From: Piliocolobus tephrosceles | Taxonomy: Eukaryota > Chordata > Mammalia > Primates > Cercopithecidae | Length of the DNA: 64,000 nucleotides | Direction: 5' to 3' | NCBI RefSeq assembly: GCF_002776525.5 | Contig: NC_045438.1 | Coordinates: 147,538,095 to 147,602,094, forward strand | Shown: piece after piece, positions 45,896-56,495 of the stretch | Layout of the letters: each line of letters starts with the position of its first letter | How positions within the stretch are numbered: the first letter of the stretch is position 1 | The notes under the pieces: model-generated | Database searches by the model: none | Told to the model about the DNA's origin: nothing | Seen by the model: the letters and a program-made list of their open reading frames with translations, nothing else | Translations under genes and position numbers: made by a program

Positions 45896-47439
45896 AGACT
45901 ATACATAGATGCTTTTTCCCCCCAAATACCTTTTAAAATCACTTTATCTTTTTTCTATGACTTCTAGGTTGCCATAATAAAGTATTTCTGAGTCAAATAT
46001 CATCCCTCCTAATTATGCCTGATTGTTAAATAAACTTATGACCTATGCCTTAAGCATAACTTAAGCTATTCATTCATTTTAATAGATCATCTCAAAGGAT
46101 ATACAGAGGCAGCTTAAATTATAAATCATTTGGTAAATTATGGAAATTTCTGTGCATTATATGGACTCATTAAAACAAACTTTTTGAAATGAACAAAAGC
46201 TTCCCAAGTGATGGGTTACTGCTTAACTAATACAAACTACAAATACAAACTTCTATTTCTCTGTTCTCTTCCCAGTTCTAAGTCAGATCTTATAAACTGA
46301 AGATTGTTTTTCTGGGTGAAATGAATGAGTTGTTTGACTTGATTAAAGCTTAATATTGGTTGCAATGCATAGGGAAAGTGAACACCCCTCAGTTTACCTT
46401 CCCTATTCATTCACCATAACAGGAGCAGCTTGCCTGTTATTTGTCACAGAATAGTACACACACCCATACACGTATCTATCCTACTCGATGTACAATGTCT
46501 TAAAATCTTAATTTAGATACTGTCCCCTCTTTATGGCTCCTATATGTCTTAGGTGAGTTCATTTTCTCATGTTCCTCTCCTACCCCTTCCAAACTTCCCA
46601 GCAATCAGGAATACTGTGAGAGGGTGAAGAAAGAAAAATTTCAAAACCAGGATTTCTTTGTAGCCTAAAATGTCAAAAACTCTTTACAATGATTCCTTTT
46701 CTGTCTGACTTTGAATATGTGATTCATTATGGAAGTACAGTAGAGCCTCTGAATGCTGGTGGGACAGTGATTTATTCAAACACAAGATTTGTTCCAGAAA
46801 TAGTACCATGGGGTCCAAATAAGTTTGAGATGGTTCTTTTCTCTGGCATTGGCTCAGAACGTATGCCTTTATCACAAAACCAGTTTGAATTTTGTTCGCA
46901 TATCCCGTTACACTTCGTTCAAATCATTCCTCACCTTTAAGAACACAGCCCAGGACCATCTGAAGTACTTCACTGACAGTTACAGTATACAAATAAATTA
47001 AGGCCTCTAAAGTAACTGCAAATCAGGCCTGGCATCCCTCAATCTGAGAAGAAACGTTTAACTTATTCCTCCTTCCTAAAAGAAAATAGTAGAGATAACT
47101 GCAATTGTTGAGAAACTACGGAGAGAGGGTTTAAATTTTCCACATAACATTCTCTTACTCATTTGCTGTTTTGGCCAAATATGAAGAATAAGAACTACAG
47201 AAAGTAAAGCCTGAATCTGAGAAATTACATCACCAATAGGCAATGAAATGAAGTGATTCTTGGTAGTTACTGCCAGTTGCTAAAAGCCTGTGAAATCAAG
47301 CCACAGAGCTGGGCCAGAGGCTGAGGACTGGTAGAAACTAGGATGCACCACAGGACCATTCTACTTAGGCTCTGAGATGAGGTTGGGAATAGGTAACTAT
47401 TAAAATTCCTAACAAAAGTAGCTTAGGTTCCAAAATTGC
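45896..47439. other. Unique sequence
   Basis: About 1.5 kb with no recognised repeat. Opposed open frames at 46684-46940 cover the same bases and neither resembles a protein that I know. Confidence 0.45.
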
Positions 47440-47502
47440 TCTGAAACATCAACTTAAACCTGGATAGCCAGGAGCAAGTCATGCAACCTCTCGAGCCTTT
47501 GT

Positions 47503-47532
47503 TCGTTTGTTTGTTTATTTATTTATTTATTT
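47503..47532. repeat. (GTTT)n(ATTT)n run, tail of the next Alu
   Basis: TTCGTTTGTTTGTTTATTTA followed by further ATTT units, grown from the Alu tail. Confidence 0.9.
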
Positions 47533-47812
47533 TGAGACAGAGTCTCGCTCAGCCTCCCAGGGTGGAGTGCAGTGGTGCAATCTTGGCTCACTGCAACCTC
47601 TGTACCCTGGGTTCAAGCGACTCTCCTGCCTCAGCCTCCCAAGTAGCTGGGGCTACAGGCGCATAACACCACACTTGGCTAATTTTTATATTTTTAGTAA
47701 AGATGGAGTTTCACCATGTTGGCCAATTTGGTCTGATTTCTTGACCTCGTGATCTGCCCACCTCGGCCTCCCAAAATGCTGGGATTATAGGCATAAGCCA
47801 CCGTGCCAGGCC
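47533..47812 (-). mobile_element. Alu (AluS/Y-like), minus strand
   Basis: TGAGACAGAGTCTCGCTCAG to CACCGTGCCAGGCC; inserted in a MIR. Confidence 0.95.
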
Positions 47813-47960
47813 AGTTTATTTGTGTTTTTAAAGACAGGAGTAACAACCTGGCTGGCTGGGGTGTGTATGGCTCACAGATGAATTATGTAAAGCATCCAAC
47901 ACAATGACTGCACCTAGTTCACCCTTGATAAATAGGAGCTTTGTTATCTAATATAAGAAT

Positions 47961-49260
47961 TTAAAGAAGAACCTTTCAGTTACATATCTAGGAGAGGGGC
48001 TTTAGCCATTGGAACCATCTGAATCTCAAGAAAGACATGCACACTTAGCAGTTAGGGCCATATTAAAGTAACACCGCTTCCTGACTGCCATATTCCAAAA
48101 TGACTGGGCCAGTATCTCTCTACACAAAGGGTAAGTGAATCTTTCAATATGCCAATCAGTCTACTAAACTAAGAGCATTTGAATAATGATTTCTTAGGTT
48201 CACCATTCGTGGAAGAATTTTTTTCATTGTAAGTGCTTTCTTGGGCATACAGCCCACAGTTAGAAAATTAGCATTATTATTTTAATACTAACTAAATAGA
48301 ATTGTGGATGGCAGTACATAATCCTAAAAACAATAAACACAATTTTGATTTACTTAATTCTGTATACAGTGAACAAATAATCTGATTCTTTGAAACTATT
48401 TTAAGATTCGCAATCTTGGAAATATGACAAAGGAAAGTAGGAATCAAAGAATGGTATTGAAATATAAAATTTTCTAATGCCAAGACAAAAGTCACACGGA
48501 TTTCAGCTTGTCAGTCGAGCATGAGTCTGATTATTCTATTTACTTCACTGACTTTGATCCCTATCCTCACCTCATCTTGGAGTTAGTTTTTCCTATGGTG
48601 GGCTCCTGTTTGTCATAAAACCTTTATTTTTAACTCAGTCTGCACTTCTTACTTACAGGCCTACATTTTCAGGTCTTGTTCTAGAAATGACATTATTCAA
48701 ATTTTCAGCTGAGACCTCGTCCTCTGGCCTTACCCAAAACAGTCAGACCAAATGAGATGCTTCACAGTGCTAACTAAGAACTGATCTTTCAACTACTTAG
48801 TGATAAGCAACAGCAGCTGGTTCTGAGTAATCATACAGGAAAGGAGCTCAATACTAAGCTTCTAGAAACAATCCCCAACCCAGCACAAAAAAGGCTTAAT
48901 GAGAAAACTGTCACTGTTTTCAGCTGCACCAAGAATTCATCACTGTAAACACCACCACCCCTAAGAGCCGGATGCTACTACTGCCACTCTGGCTAGCAAA
49001 CCTGGAATCTAAGCAGAGCCTCTCTCCTCAAATTGCTCATTTCAGAACTTAGGTTTGTTGATGGAACCTAGGTTACATTCTCGTGCCCTAGGTGCAAAGC
49101 AGATTAGTCCTCTGAGTTCTATTGTGGGAGGATGGTTCTTCTCCTAAGGTGGGAAATTCCCCCAGATTATAGCAAGAGTGTTCAAAAGGTGCTGGGAAGC
49201 CAAAAAAAAAAATACCAATCATGCCCACTGTACAGGATTATAAATTGCTAAAACCAAATA
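47961..49260. other. Unique sequence
   Basis: About 1.3 kb. No repeat recognised and no coding signal. Confidence 0.45.
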
Positions 49261-49273
49261 AAAACCCACAGAA

Positions 49274-49583
49274 GGCCGGGCGCGGTGGCTCAAGCCTGTA
49301 GTCCCAGCACTTTGGGAGGCCGAGACGGGCGGATCACTAGGTCAGGAGATCGAGACCATCCTGGCTAACACGGTGAAACCCCGTCTCTACTAAAAAATAC
49401 AAAAAACTAGCCGGGCAAGGTGGCGGGCGCCTGTAGTCCCAGGTACTCGGGAGGCTGAGGCAGGAGAATGGCGTGAACCCGGGAGGCGGAGCTTGCAGTG
49501 AGCTGAGATCCGGCCACTGCACTCCAGCCCGGGCGACAAAGTGAGACTCCGTCTCAAAAAAAAAACAAAAAAAAAAACAAAAA
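49274..49583 (+). mobile_element. Young AluY of Old World monkey (AluYR) type
   Basis: Nearly consensus Alu starting GGCCGGGCGCGGTGGCTCAA. Diagnostic variants are GGCTCAAGCCTG, GCCGAGACGGGCGG, TACTAAAAAATACAAAAAAC with CTAGCCGGGC, and GAGCTGAGATCCGGCCACTG. I know these together from cercopithecid AluY copies; human AluY has GGCTCACGCC, GAGGCGGGCGG and GAGATCCCGCC. Target duplication AAAACCCACAGAA / AAAACTCACAGAA (49261-49273 and 49584-49596). Confidence 0.93.
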
Positions 49584-49608
49584 AAAACTCACAGAAGACA
49601 CAAAATGA

Positions 49609-49952
49609 GTTCATGTCCTTTGCAGGGACATGGATGTAGCTGGAAACCATCATTCTCAGCAAATTATCACAAGAACAGAAAACCAAACACCACAAGTTCT
49701 CACTCATAAGTGGGAGTTGAACAATGAGAACACATGGACAACAGGAAGGGGAACATCACACACTGGGGCCTATCGGGGAGGGGTGGGGGAGAGGGGCGGC
49801 TAAGGGAGGGATAGCATTAGGAGAAATTCCTAATGTAGGTGACAGGCTGATGGGTGCAGCAAACCACCATGGCACATGTATACCTATGTAACAAACCTGC
49901 ACGTTCTGCACATGTACCCCAGAACTTAAAGTATTAAAAAAAAAAGAAAGAA
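49609..49952 (+). mobile_element. L1PA 3' end, 5' truncated
   Basis: GTTCATGTCCTTTGCAGGGA to the L1PA 3' UTR (GCACATGTATACCTATGTAA; CACATGTACCCCAGAACTTA) and an A-tail. Only the last stretch of ORF2 and the UTR are present. Target duplication ACAAAATGA (49600-49608 and 49953-49961). Confidence 0.95.
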
Positions 49953-49961
49953 ACAAAATGA

Positions 49962-50994
49962 AGTCTTAATTCCTTCATCCCAGGAAAGAGATGTGCAAAT
50001 AATTAAATCATAAATTTAGCAAACAAATATAGTGTGGATATAGCAATGTCTCTGATCGTGATTTAAATCTACTGTGAATAATGAAGAAAAGTCTACAGTG
50101 TTCTGTAGTGCTTAGTGCTCAGTTCTAATACCTATCAGTTATCCTTCTCCTTTTCAAAATGGATAGCAGCTACCGAAGCTGTAGACCCCATCCTGACTTG
50201 AGTCACATTGTGGCTAATTCTGTCCCCTTTAATACTCCATTTCCGTTTCTCTGCAGTAACCCACATGACTTCTGACGTATTCATTTTTGCTGAGTTCTCA
50301 TGGAAAACAGCTTCCATCATTAAGCACGCATATTTAATCAGAACCTCCTCTGTAATGAGAATACTTTGTTCTGACTGAAGAAGTGAGGAATTCCAGGATA
50401 CGATATGCACAATATTGCTGTTGGCCAATACTGGAGGGTGGACGTGCCCATGAACACTAAATGCAGGCATTCTTGCTCACCTCAGCATCTTACAGGGACA
50501 AACACAAAGAAGATGAATGATCAGTGCTTCTTAATGCCCCATCAGGAAGCATCATTTTACATAGCCTCCCATGTGCATATCAAATTTAGGCATAGGAATA
50601 TGAGTAAGTAAAGAAACTGAGAAGCAGAAGTAAGAGAATTATCACCTCCAGCCTAAAGTCAAAACCAAACAATATGCATTTATATGCCTTAAAAATGATT
50701 AGAAGAACACACAAAATTGCACAGTGCTTATCTCAAGGTAGAATCATAGAATGTATATGTTTTATTCTTCTTCATGCTTTTTGTGATGTACAAGAATGAG
50801 CATGTGTTACAGCTTCCAATCAGAAAGAAGCAGGTAGACTTGTTTACTGGAATATAGTCCCCCAAATACCACAAACTCATAAAAATATCTTCTAATGAAA
50901 TTCAAGATTATTATGATTCTCATTTTCTTTTTTAAAATAACCATTTTGCAACTACGTCTTAAAACAGGTAAAGCTTGTGATAGTTGAATGGTAT
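49962..50994. other. Unique sequence with one longer open frame
   Basis: No repeat recognised. A minus-strand frame of 111 codons (50135-50470) has mixed, globular-looking composition (e.g. LIKYACLMMEAVFHENSAKM) but matches no family that I know. An in-frame stop lies just upstream of its ATG, and a frame this long is expected a few times by chance in 64 kb of AT-rich DNA. Confidence 0.4.
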
Positions 50995-51554
50995 TGCTGT
51001 AGTCCATTTGGGCTGCTATAATAAAAAACCTTAGACTGGGTAATTTAGAAATAATATAAATTTATTGCTCACAATTTTGTTAGCTTGGAAGTCAAAGATC
51101 AATGTGCCAGCAGATTTGGTGTCTAGTGAGCACCTGTTCCTCATAGATGGAGCCTTCTCTGTGTCCTCACATGGCAGAAGGGCAATAAGGGCTAGGTAGC
51201 TCTCTTGGCCTCTTTTTTCTCTGAGACACAGTCTCAGGCTGTCGCCCTGGCTGGAGTGCAGTGGCGTGATCTCAGCTCACTGCAACCTCCACCTCCCTGG
51301 CTAAAACAATTCTCATGCCTCAGCCACCTGAGTAGCTAGGACCTCAGCCATGTGCCACCATGCCCAGCCAATTCTTTTGTATTTTCAGTAGATTCTTAGG
51401 CCCCTATCATAGGGTCTCTAAAACCACTCATGAGGATTCTGCTCTCACGACCTAACCACCCTACAAAGGCTCCTCCATTCCTTAATGCTATCATGTTAGC
51501 AATTAGGTTTCAATGTATGAATTTTGGAGGGACACAAACATTCAGAAAATAGCA
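50995..51554 (-). mobile_element. MLT1-type MaLR LTR, minus strand
   Basis: On the plus strand it reads TAGTCCATTTGGGCTGCTAT, GTGTCCTCACATGGCAGAAG, TAGGTTTCAATGTATGAATT and ends AGAAAATAGCA, the reverse complement of an MLT1A/B-like LTR. Flanking GGTAT and AGTAT suggest a 5-bp target duplication. A truncated Alu is inserted in it. Confidence 0.85.
51213..51391 (-). mobile_element. 5'-truncated Alu (right arm), minus strand
   Basis: CTGAGACACAGTCTCAGGCT to AATTCTTTTGTATTTTCAG; only the 3' half of the Alu is present. Inserted in the MLT1 LTR. Confidence 0.92.
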
Positions 51555-51585
51555 AGTATATTTAATATTTCAAAAATACGTGTGA

Positions 51586-51817
51586 TACCATATGTTCTCA
51601 ATCCCATATGGGAGCTAAGCTGTGAGAATGCAAAGGCTTATGAATGATACAATGGACTTTGGGCACTCAGGGGAAAGGGTAGGATGGGAGTGAGGGAAAA
51701 AAATTACACATTGGGTATAGTGTACAGGTGCACCAAAATCTCAGAAATCACCACCAAAAAGCTTATTCATGTAACCAAAAACCATCTGTTCCCCAGAAAC
51801 CTACTGAAATAAAAAAG
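51586..51817 (+). mobile_element. L1 3' end (L1PB/L1MA-like)
   Basis: CCATATGTTCTCAATCCCAT, ATGATACAATGGACTTTGGG, AGGTGCACCAAAATCTCAGA and a 3' end AAATAAAAAAGAAAAA. Flanking TGTGATA on both sides fits a target duplication. Confidence 0.88.
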
Positions 51818-52000
51818 AAAAATGTGTGATATAAATATGACCATAAGCAATTATAGAACCAGTATACTTTGTATTATACACTTCTACTTGTTAGTTTAAT
51901 AAATGAATCCAAAAAGCCTATCACTAAGCGTTCGATTGTATTGCTTCTACCATTTCCTTTCTATCAATTATTACCAGTTCTTCCTTAAAAGAAAGGTCTC

Positions 52001-52300
52001 GGCCAGGCGCAGTGGCTCACACCTGTAATCCCAGCACTTTGGGAGGCCGAGGCGGGCAGATCAGGAGGTCAGGAAATCGAGACCATCCTGACTAACATGG
52101 TGAAACCCCGTCTCTACTAAAATTACAAAAAATTAGCCAGGTGCAGTGGTGGGCGCCTGTAGTCCCAGCTACTCAGGAGGCCGAGGCAAGACAATGGCGT
52201 GAACCCAGGAGGCGGAGTTTGCAGTGAGCCGAGATCGCACCACTGTACTCCAGCCTGGGCAATAGAGCGAGACTCCGTCTCAAAAAAAAAAAAGAAAGAA
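52001..52300 (+). mobile_element. Alu (AluY/S-like)
   Basis: GGCCAGGCGCAGTGGCTCAC to an A/G tail. Perfect 14-bp target duplication AAAAGAAAGGTCTC (51987-52000 and 52301-52314). Confidence 0.96.
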
Positions 52301-52380
52301 AAAAGAAAGGTCTCACTGTGTATAAAACTACCTTAGGATTAAAGTATACCAAAACAATAATTAAAAAAAAAAAAAGACAA

Positions 52381-52694
52381 GGTTGGGCACAGTAGCTCAT
52401 GTCTGTAATCCCAGCACTCTGGGAGGCCGAGGCGGGAAGATCACCTGAGGTCAGGAGTTCAAGATCAGCCTGGCCAACATGGTGAAACCATGTCTCTACT
52501 ACAAATACAAAAATTAGCTGGGTGTGGTGACGTGTGCCTGTAATCCCAACTACTCGGGAGGCTGAGACAGGAGAATCGTTTGAACCTAGGAGGTGGAGGT
52601 TGCAGTGAGCGGAGACCATGCCATTGCACTTCAGCCTGGGCAACAAGAGTAAAACTCCATCACAAAACAAAAACAAAAACAAAAACAAACAAAC
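52381..52694 (+). mobile_element. Alu (AluS-like)
   Basis: GGTTGGGCACAGTAGCTCAT to a CAAAAA-rich tail. Target duplication AAAAAGACAA (52371-52380 and 52695-52704). Confidence 0.95.
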
Positions 52695-52704
52695 AAAAAG
52701 ACAA

Positions 52705-53104
52705 ATGAACTAATGCTTTTAGAATACTTCAGTAACAACATTATTAAGAACAGCCTTTCAAGCTTCTTGGTGCTTTGCATTTTTCAGATCTAAAATATAA
52801 ATAAATGTCTTTTTAAACTGTGATGGATCCTCAATTAGTGAAGAATCCCATGAACACTCCCAATTTTCTCCACTGAAGGTAAGTTTTCAAATGCCTTCAG
52901 CAAGCAACTGAGGTGTCTAAGAGGGTGCTATCCTCTGCATCCAATCTTCCTGCCTGCCCACTGCTTCTCAACACATGGACCTTCAATAAGCCATTTCCCT
53001 CGTTGACCTGCACCCCCAGTGTTTAGTCCCGCTTCAGTGCTATACTCTTGTTATTTCTTCTGCCGCCTGCCCACCTATTTGCCATTTATCAGTGACTTCT
53101 CTAA
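52705..53104. other. Unique sequence
   Basis: Nothing recognised. Part may be further L1 3' UTR. Confidence 0.4.
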
Positions 53105-53865
53105 CATCTGTAGAGTTTTCAATTCTTCCTCTGTCCTTACAAAAAACTCAAAATTTTGAATTAGTGTGACTCATAGAGAAGTTGTAAAAATAGGAAGTTT
53201 TCTTCCATTCTTCACCCAGGTTCCCTGAATGATGTCATCTTGTATAACCATGGTATCAATTATCAAAAACAGAAAATTGGCATTGTTACAATTCTGTTAA
53301 CTTACAGGCCTTATTTGGATTCTACCAGTTTTTCCATCATGAACTCACTCTTTTAGAGGGAGAAAGGGACTGTGGTTCTATAAATTTATTGCATTATAGA
53401 TTTATGTAACTACTACTACAGTCGGCACATAGAATTGCTCCATCACTACACTGAAACTGCCTCAGGCTATCCCTTTATAGCTTTTATACTCCCCAACTCT
53501 AAACTCTAGCAGTCATTAATCTGTTCTCTATCTCTATAGTTTTGTCACTTCAGAAATATGTAATCATTTGAGATTAGCTTATCTTTTTAACTCAACATAA
53601 TTGGATCTTAAGATCCAATTAAGTTGCTGCATATATCAAGACCTGCTCCTTTTTACCACTGAGTAGTACTCCACTGTATGGATATACCACAGGTTGTTTA
53701 TCCATTCACTTGTTAAAAGACATATGGGTTATTTCCAGTTTGGGGCTATTACAAATAAAGTTGCAATGAACATTCATGTGTATGTCTCTGTGTGAACAAA
53801 AGTTTTCATTTCTCTAGTGTAAATATCCAGGAGTAAGACTGCTGGGTCATACAGTACCTGCGATA
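53105..53865 (-). mobile_element. Old L1M 3' UTR and ORF2 end, minus strand
   Basis: TAACCATGGTATCAATTATC and CTACCAGTTTTTCCATCATG (3' UTR), then ACTGAGTAGTACTCCACTGT, GGTTATTTCCAGTTTGGGGC and AGACTGCTGGGTCATACAGT (end of ORF2). No intact frame. A perfect 24-bp palindrome lies at 53598-53621. Confidence 0.85.
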
Positions 53866-53869
53866 ATTA

Positions 53870-54217
53870 ATTTTTATGTGGTTAATTCAAGTTGGCTAGG
53901 CTATGGTACCCAGTTATTTGGTCAAACACCAGTCCAGATGTCATAAAGATTTTCTTATATGTTATTAATATCTAAATCTGTAGAGTTTGAGTAAAGCAGA
54001 TGATCCCCCAAAATGTGGGTGGGCCTCTTTCAGTCAGCTGAAGGATCTAAGACAAAAGACTAAAGTTCAGAGAAGACGAAGGAATTCTGCCTTCAGACTC
54101 AAGACTTCAATAATGACTCCTGCTGAAATTTCCAGCCTGCCCAAGCCTGCCGGGAAAATTTCAGACTTGCTGGTTCCCACAGTTGTGTGAGCAAGTTCCT
54201 CAGTTTCTTAAAATCCA

Positions 54218-54263
<46 letters not shown>

Positions 54264-54312
54264 CAACTGTGGTCCAGTGGTGCTATTTCTCTGGAGATCC
54301 CTGACTGATACA
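53870..54312 (+). mobile_element. Old LTR-type repeat (ERVL/MaLR class likely)
   Basis: Starts TTAATTTTTATGTGGTTAAT with CAAGTTGGCTAGGCTATGGT, contains CAAAATGTGGGTGGGCCTCT and ends CTCTGGAGATCCCTGACTGA. I recognise the repeat as an old retroviral-type LTR but am not sure of the family. Its 3' part holds a TG microsatellite. Confidence 0.6.
54222..54260. repeat. TG dinucleotide microsatellite
   Basis: About 19 uninterrupted TG units inside the LTR, where related copies have an AT-rich run. Confidence 0.97.
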
Positions 54313-54974
54313 TCTCCTAAGACTGGGAAATAGGCAGGGATATCTGCTCTCAACACTTCTGTTTTCTTTTTTTCCTTTTTTTTTTTTTTTTTTTGCCATT
54401 ATATAAATAATCTGTGATTTTAACATACAAACCAATTTACAATAAATTTATATATTTCTTTTAGATATCTACATATTGGATAGCTAAGTACTAAGAGTTT
54501 AATGGAGAATCAGTAAGCACGATATAAGAATGTCTTATTTTAAAGTCTGCTAGTATTTCAGAAAGTAAATTCTGTAACAGGGAGTAAAAACAAACTACCA
54601 TATATTCAATCTTATACCTACCATAGTAAACTAAGTAAAAAATATGTTCAGGCATATTATGTGAGTTTGGAGGTGAGCAATACCTTAATGATACAACTGA
54701 TATTCAAATTTTGTCAAAGTGACACCAGAGCTATGAAAAAATCTACATATTAAAAAGGCAGGAAAATTTCAAATGTCTCCTAAAGAGCTTTTTAGGGGAG
54801 GCTATGTGCAGCTATAGAAAACTATTACGTTCTATGCAGTAGAAGCCAAAATTTTTAAAAACTTACTTTAAATAGTAACATTTTAGAAGACTACAGAAAT
54901 ATCCAGGTAGTGTTAATACCTCTGCCACAAAGACATTCAAAACTTCAAAAACAAATTTCTACTGACCATCTTAG
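54313..54974. other. Unique sequence with a T-tract
   Basis: T-rich tract at 54368-54394, then AT-rich DNA. Nothing else recognised. Confidence 0.45.
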
Positions 54975-55283
54975 TGTACAGAGTACTGTTCTAGGCTCTG
55001 GGGTTTATTTATTTATTGCTATTTATTGCTATTTTATTTATTGCTATTTTATTTTATAGCAATAAAAATACATCCAGTCCAGATTCTCATGGACTCTACA
55101 CTTAGCTAGGGTGGGGTAGAAGGAAAAAATGATAAACACAATTAAGTCAGATCATGATAAATTCTCATGAAAAAAATATCAAGCTTGGTAAGAGAGTAAA
55201 GGATGGAAGTGTGGGTGGTGGTGGGTGCTATTTTAGAGAGAGTGGACAGGCAAGACCTTTCTGAGAAAGTGGCATGCACGTAT
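54975..55283 (-). mobile_element. L2 3' end, minus strand, with an internal minisatellite
   Basis: GAGTACTGTTCTAGGCTCTG, then after a local repeat CTCATGGACTCTACACTTAG, AATGATAAACACAATTAAGT and GTGGGTGCTATTTTAGAGAG, in L2 reverse-complement order. Confidence 0.7.
55008..55062. repeat. Short TTTATTGCTAT tandem repeat
   Basis: TTTATTGCTATTTATTGCTA then TTTTATTTATTGCTATTTTA: three to four imperfect units inside the L2. Confidence 0.9.
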
Positions 55284-55301
55284 AACACAAACATTTGTTG
55301 C

Positions 55302-55310
<9 letters not shown>

Positions 55311-55334
<24 letters not shown>

Positions 55335-55615
55335 GAGACAGAGTCTCACTGTCACCCAGGCTAGAGTGCAGTGGTGCGGTCTTAGCTCACTGCCAGCTTT
55401 ACCTCCTGGGTTCATGCCATTCTCCTGCCTCAGCCTCCTGAGTAGCTGAGACTACAGGCACCTGCCACCACGTCTGGCTAATTTTTTTTGTATTTTTAGT
55501 GGAGACGGGGTTTCACTGTGTAAGCCAGGATGGTCTTGATATCCTGACCTCGTGATTCGCCTGCCTTGGCCTCCCAAAGTGCTGGGATTACAGGTGTGAG
55601 CCACTGTGCCCAGCC
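55311..55615 (-). mobile_element. Alu (AluY/S-like), nested in the tail of an older Alu
   Basis: T-tail then GAGACAGAGTCTCACTGTCA to GAGCCACTGTGCCCAGCC. Target duplication TGTTGCTTTTCTTTT / TGTTGTTTTTCTTTT (55296-55310 and 55616-55630), itself part of the tail of the next Alu. Confidence 0.95.
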
Positions 55616-55630
55616 TGTTGTTTTTCTTTT

Positions 55631-55921
55631 AAGAGACACAGTCTTGCTTTGTCACCCAGGCTAGAGGGTAGTGGCACAATCACAGCTCACTGTAATCTCA
55701 AACTCCTGGGCTCAAGCAATCCTTCCTGCCTCAGCCTCCTGAGTAGTTGGGACTACGTGGTGTGCCACCATCCACAGTTAATTAATTTTTTATTTATTAT
55801 TATTATTTTTTAGAGATGGGATCTCACTATGTTGTCTGGACTGGTCTCGAACTCCTGACCACAATCAATCCTTCGACCTCAGCCTCCCAAAGCACTGAGA
55901 TTACAGGCATGAGCTGCCACC
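55631..55921 (-). mobile_element. AluJ-like, minus strand, host of the nested Alu
   Basis: AAGAGACACAGTCTTGCTTT to GGCATGAGCTGCCACC. Its own target duplication AACACAAAC lies outside the whole nest (55284-55292 and 55922-55930), so it inserted first. Confidence 0.93.
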
Positions 55922-55984
55922 AACACAAACTCTAAATCTGGGGTGACCTCCTGGAAAAAGATGGATGGAAAGAGAGAATCTCAG

Positions 55985-56495
55985 AAATTTCAACCAGTTG
56001 GGCAGTGTGGAGTCACACTGCTCCCGCCCATGTGGTATGCTCAGGCAAGGCCAGAAACCTGTCTGCTGTGTTGGCTGCAGAAGTGGGTGTGTTTTCCACA
56101 GAGCTGGGGCGGGATCTTGGTTGTGTTTCTCGCAGTAGGTCCTCTCTCTTGCTGGTTTTGATGAAGTTTCCATGTTGTGAGCTGCCATATTGGAGAGGCC
56201 CACATGGCAAGGAACTGAGGGAAGCTTCCATCCAGCAGCCGGTGAGGAGCTGAAGCCCTCAATCCTACAGGTCACAAGGAGCTGAATCCTACCAACAACC
56301 ACATAAGGGATTTTGGAAGCAGATCCTGCCCCATGGGAGTCTTTGGATGAGACTTCAGCATTGACTAACTTCTGAGAGACCCTGAATAGAGGTAAGTTAT
56401 GCCAGACTCCTGGAGACACTGTGAGATAAAAAATATAGGTTGTTTTAAGCTTCTACATTTGTGGTAATTTGTTACATAACAATAGATAGCTAAAT
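55985..56495 (+). mobile_element. MLT1-type MaLR LTR, sense
   Basis: TTGTGAGCTGCCATATTGGA, ACATGGCAAGGAACTGAGGG, CCTACCAACAACCACATAAG, TTCTGAGAGACCCTGAATAG and a 3' end GTGGTAATTTGTTACATAAC with AATAGATAGCTAA. The overlapping 172-codon minus-strand frame is LTR sequence, not a gene. Confidence 0.8.

Larger units (their letters stand above)
47440..47960 (+). mobile_element. MIR interrupted by an Alu
   Basis: GCCAGGAGCAAGTCATGCAA and CCTCTCGAGCCTTTG on the left; AAAGACAGGAGTAACAACCT, TAAAGCATCCAACACAATGA and CCCTTGATAAATAGGAGC on the right. Confidence 0.75.

Noticed and set aside
45298..45942. 214-codon minus-strand open frame
   Set aside because: It is the antisense of an AluY, the right end of Tigger1 and an Alu monomer read through; the Leu/Ser-rich text with LPRLECSG and ASRVAGTTG words is typical Alu translation.
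46684..46940. Opposed 63- and 83-codon frames
   Set aside because: Shadow frames of each other; no family resemblance.
52173..52688. 171-codon minus-strand open frame
   Set aside because: Covers two Alus in antisense and repeats the same Alu-derived motifs twice.
55901..56419. 172-codon minus-strand open frame
   Set aside because: Lies across an MLT1-type LTR on the opposite strand; three other frames overlap it and none has protein-family features.
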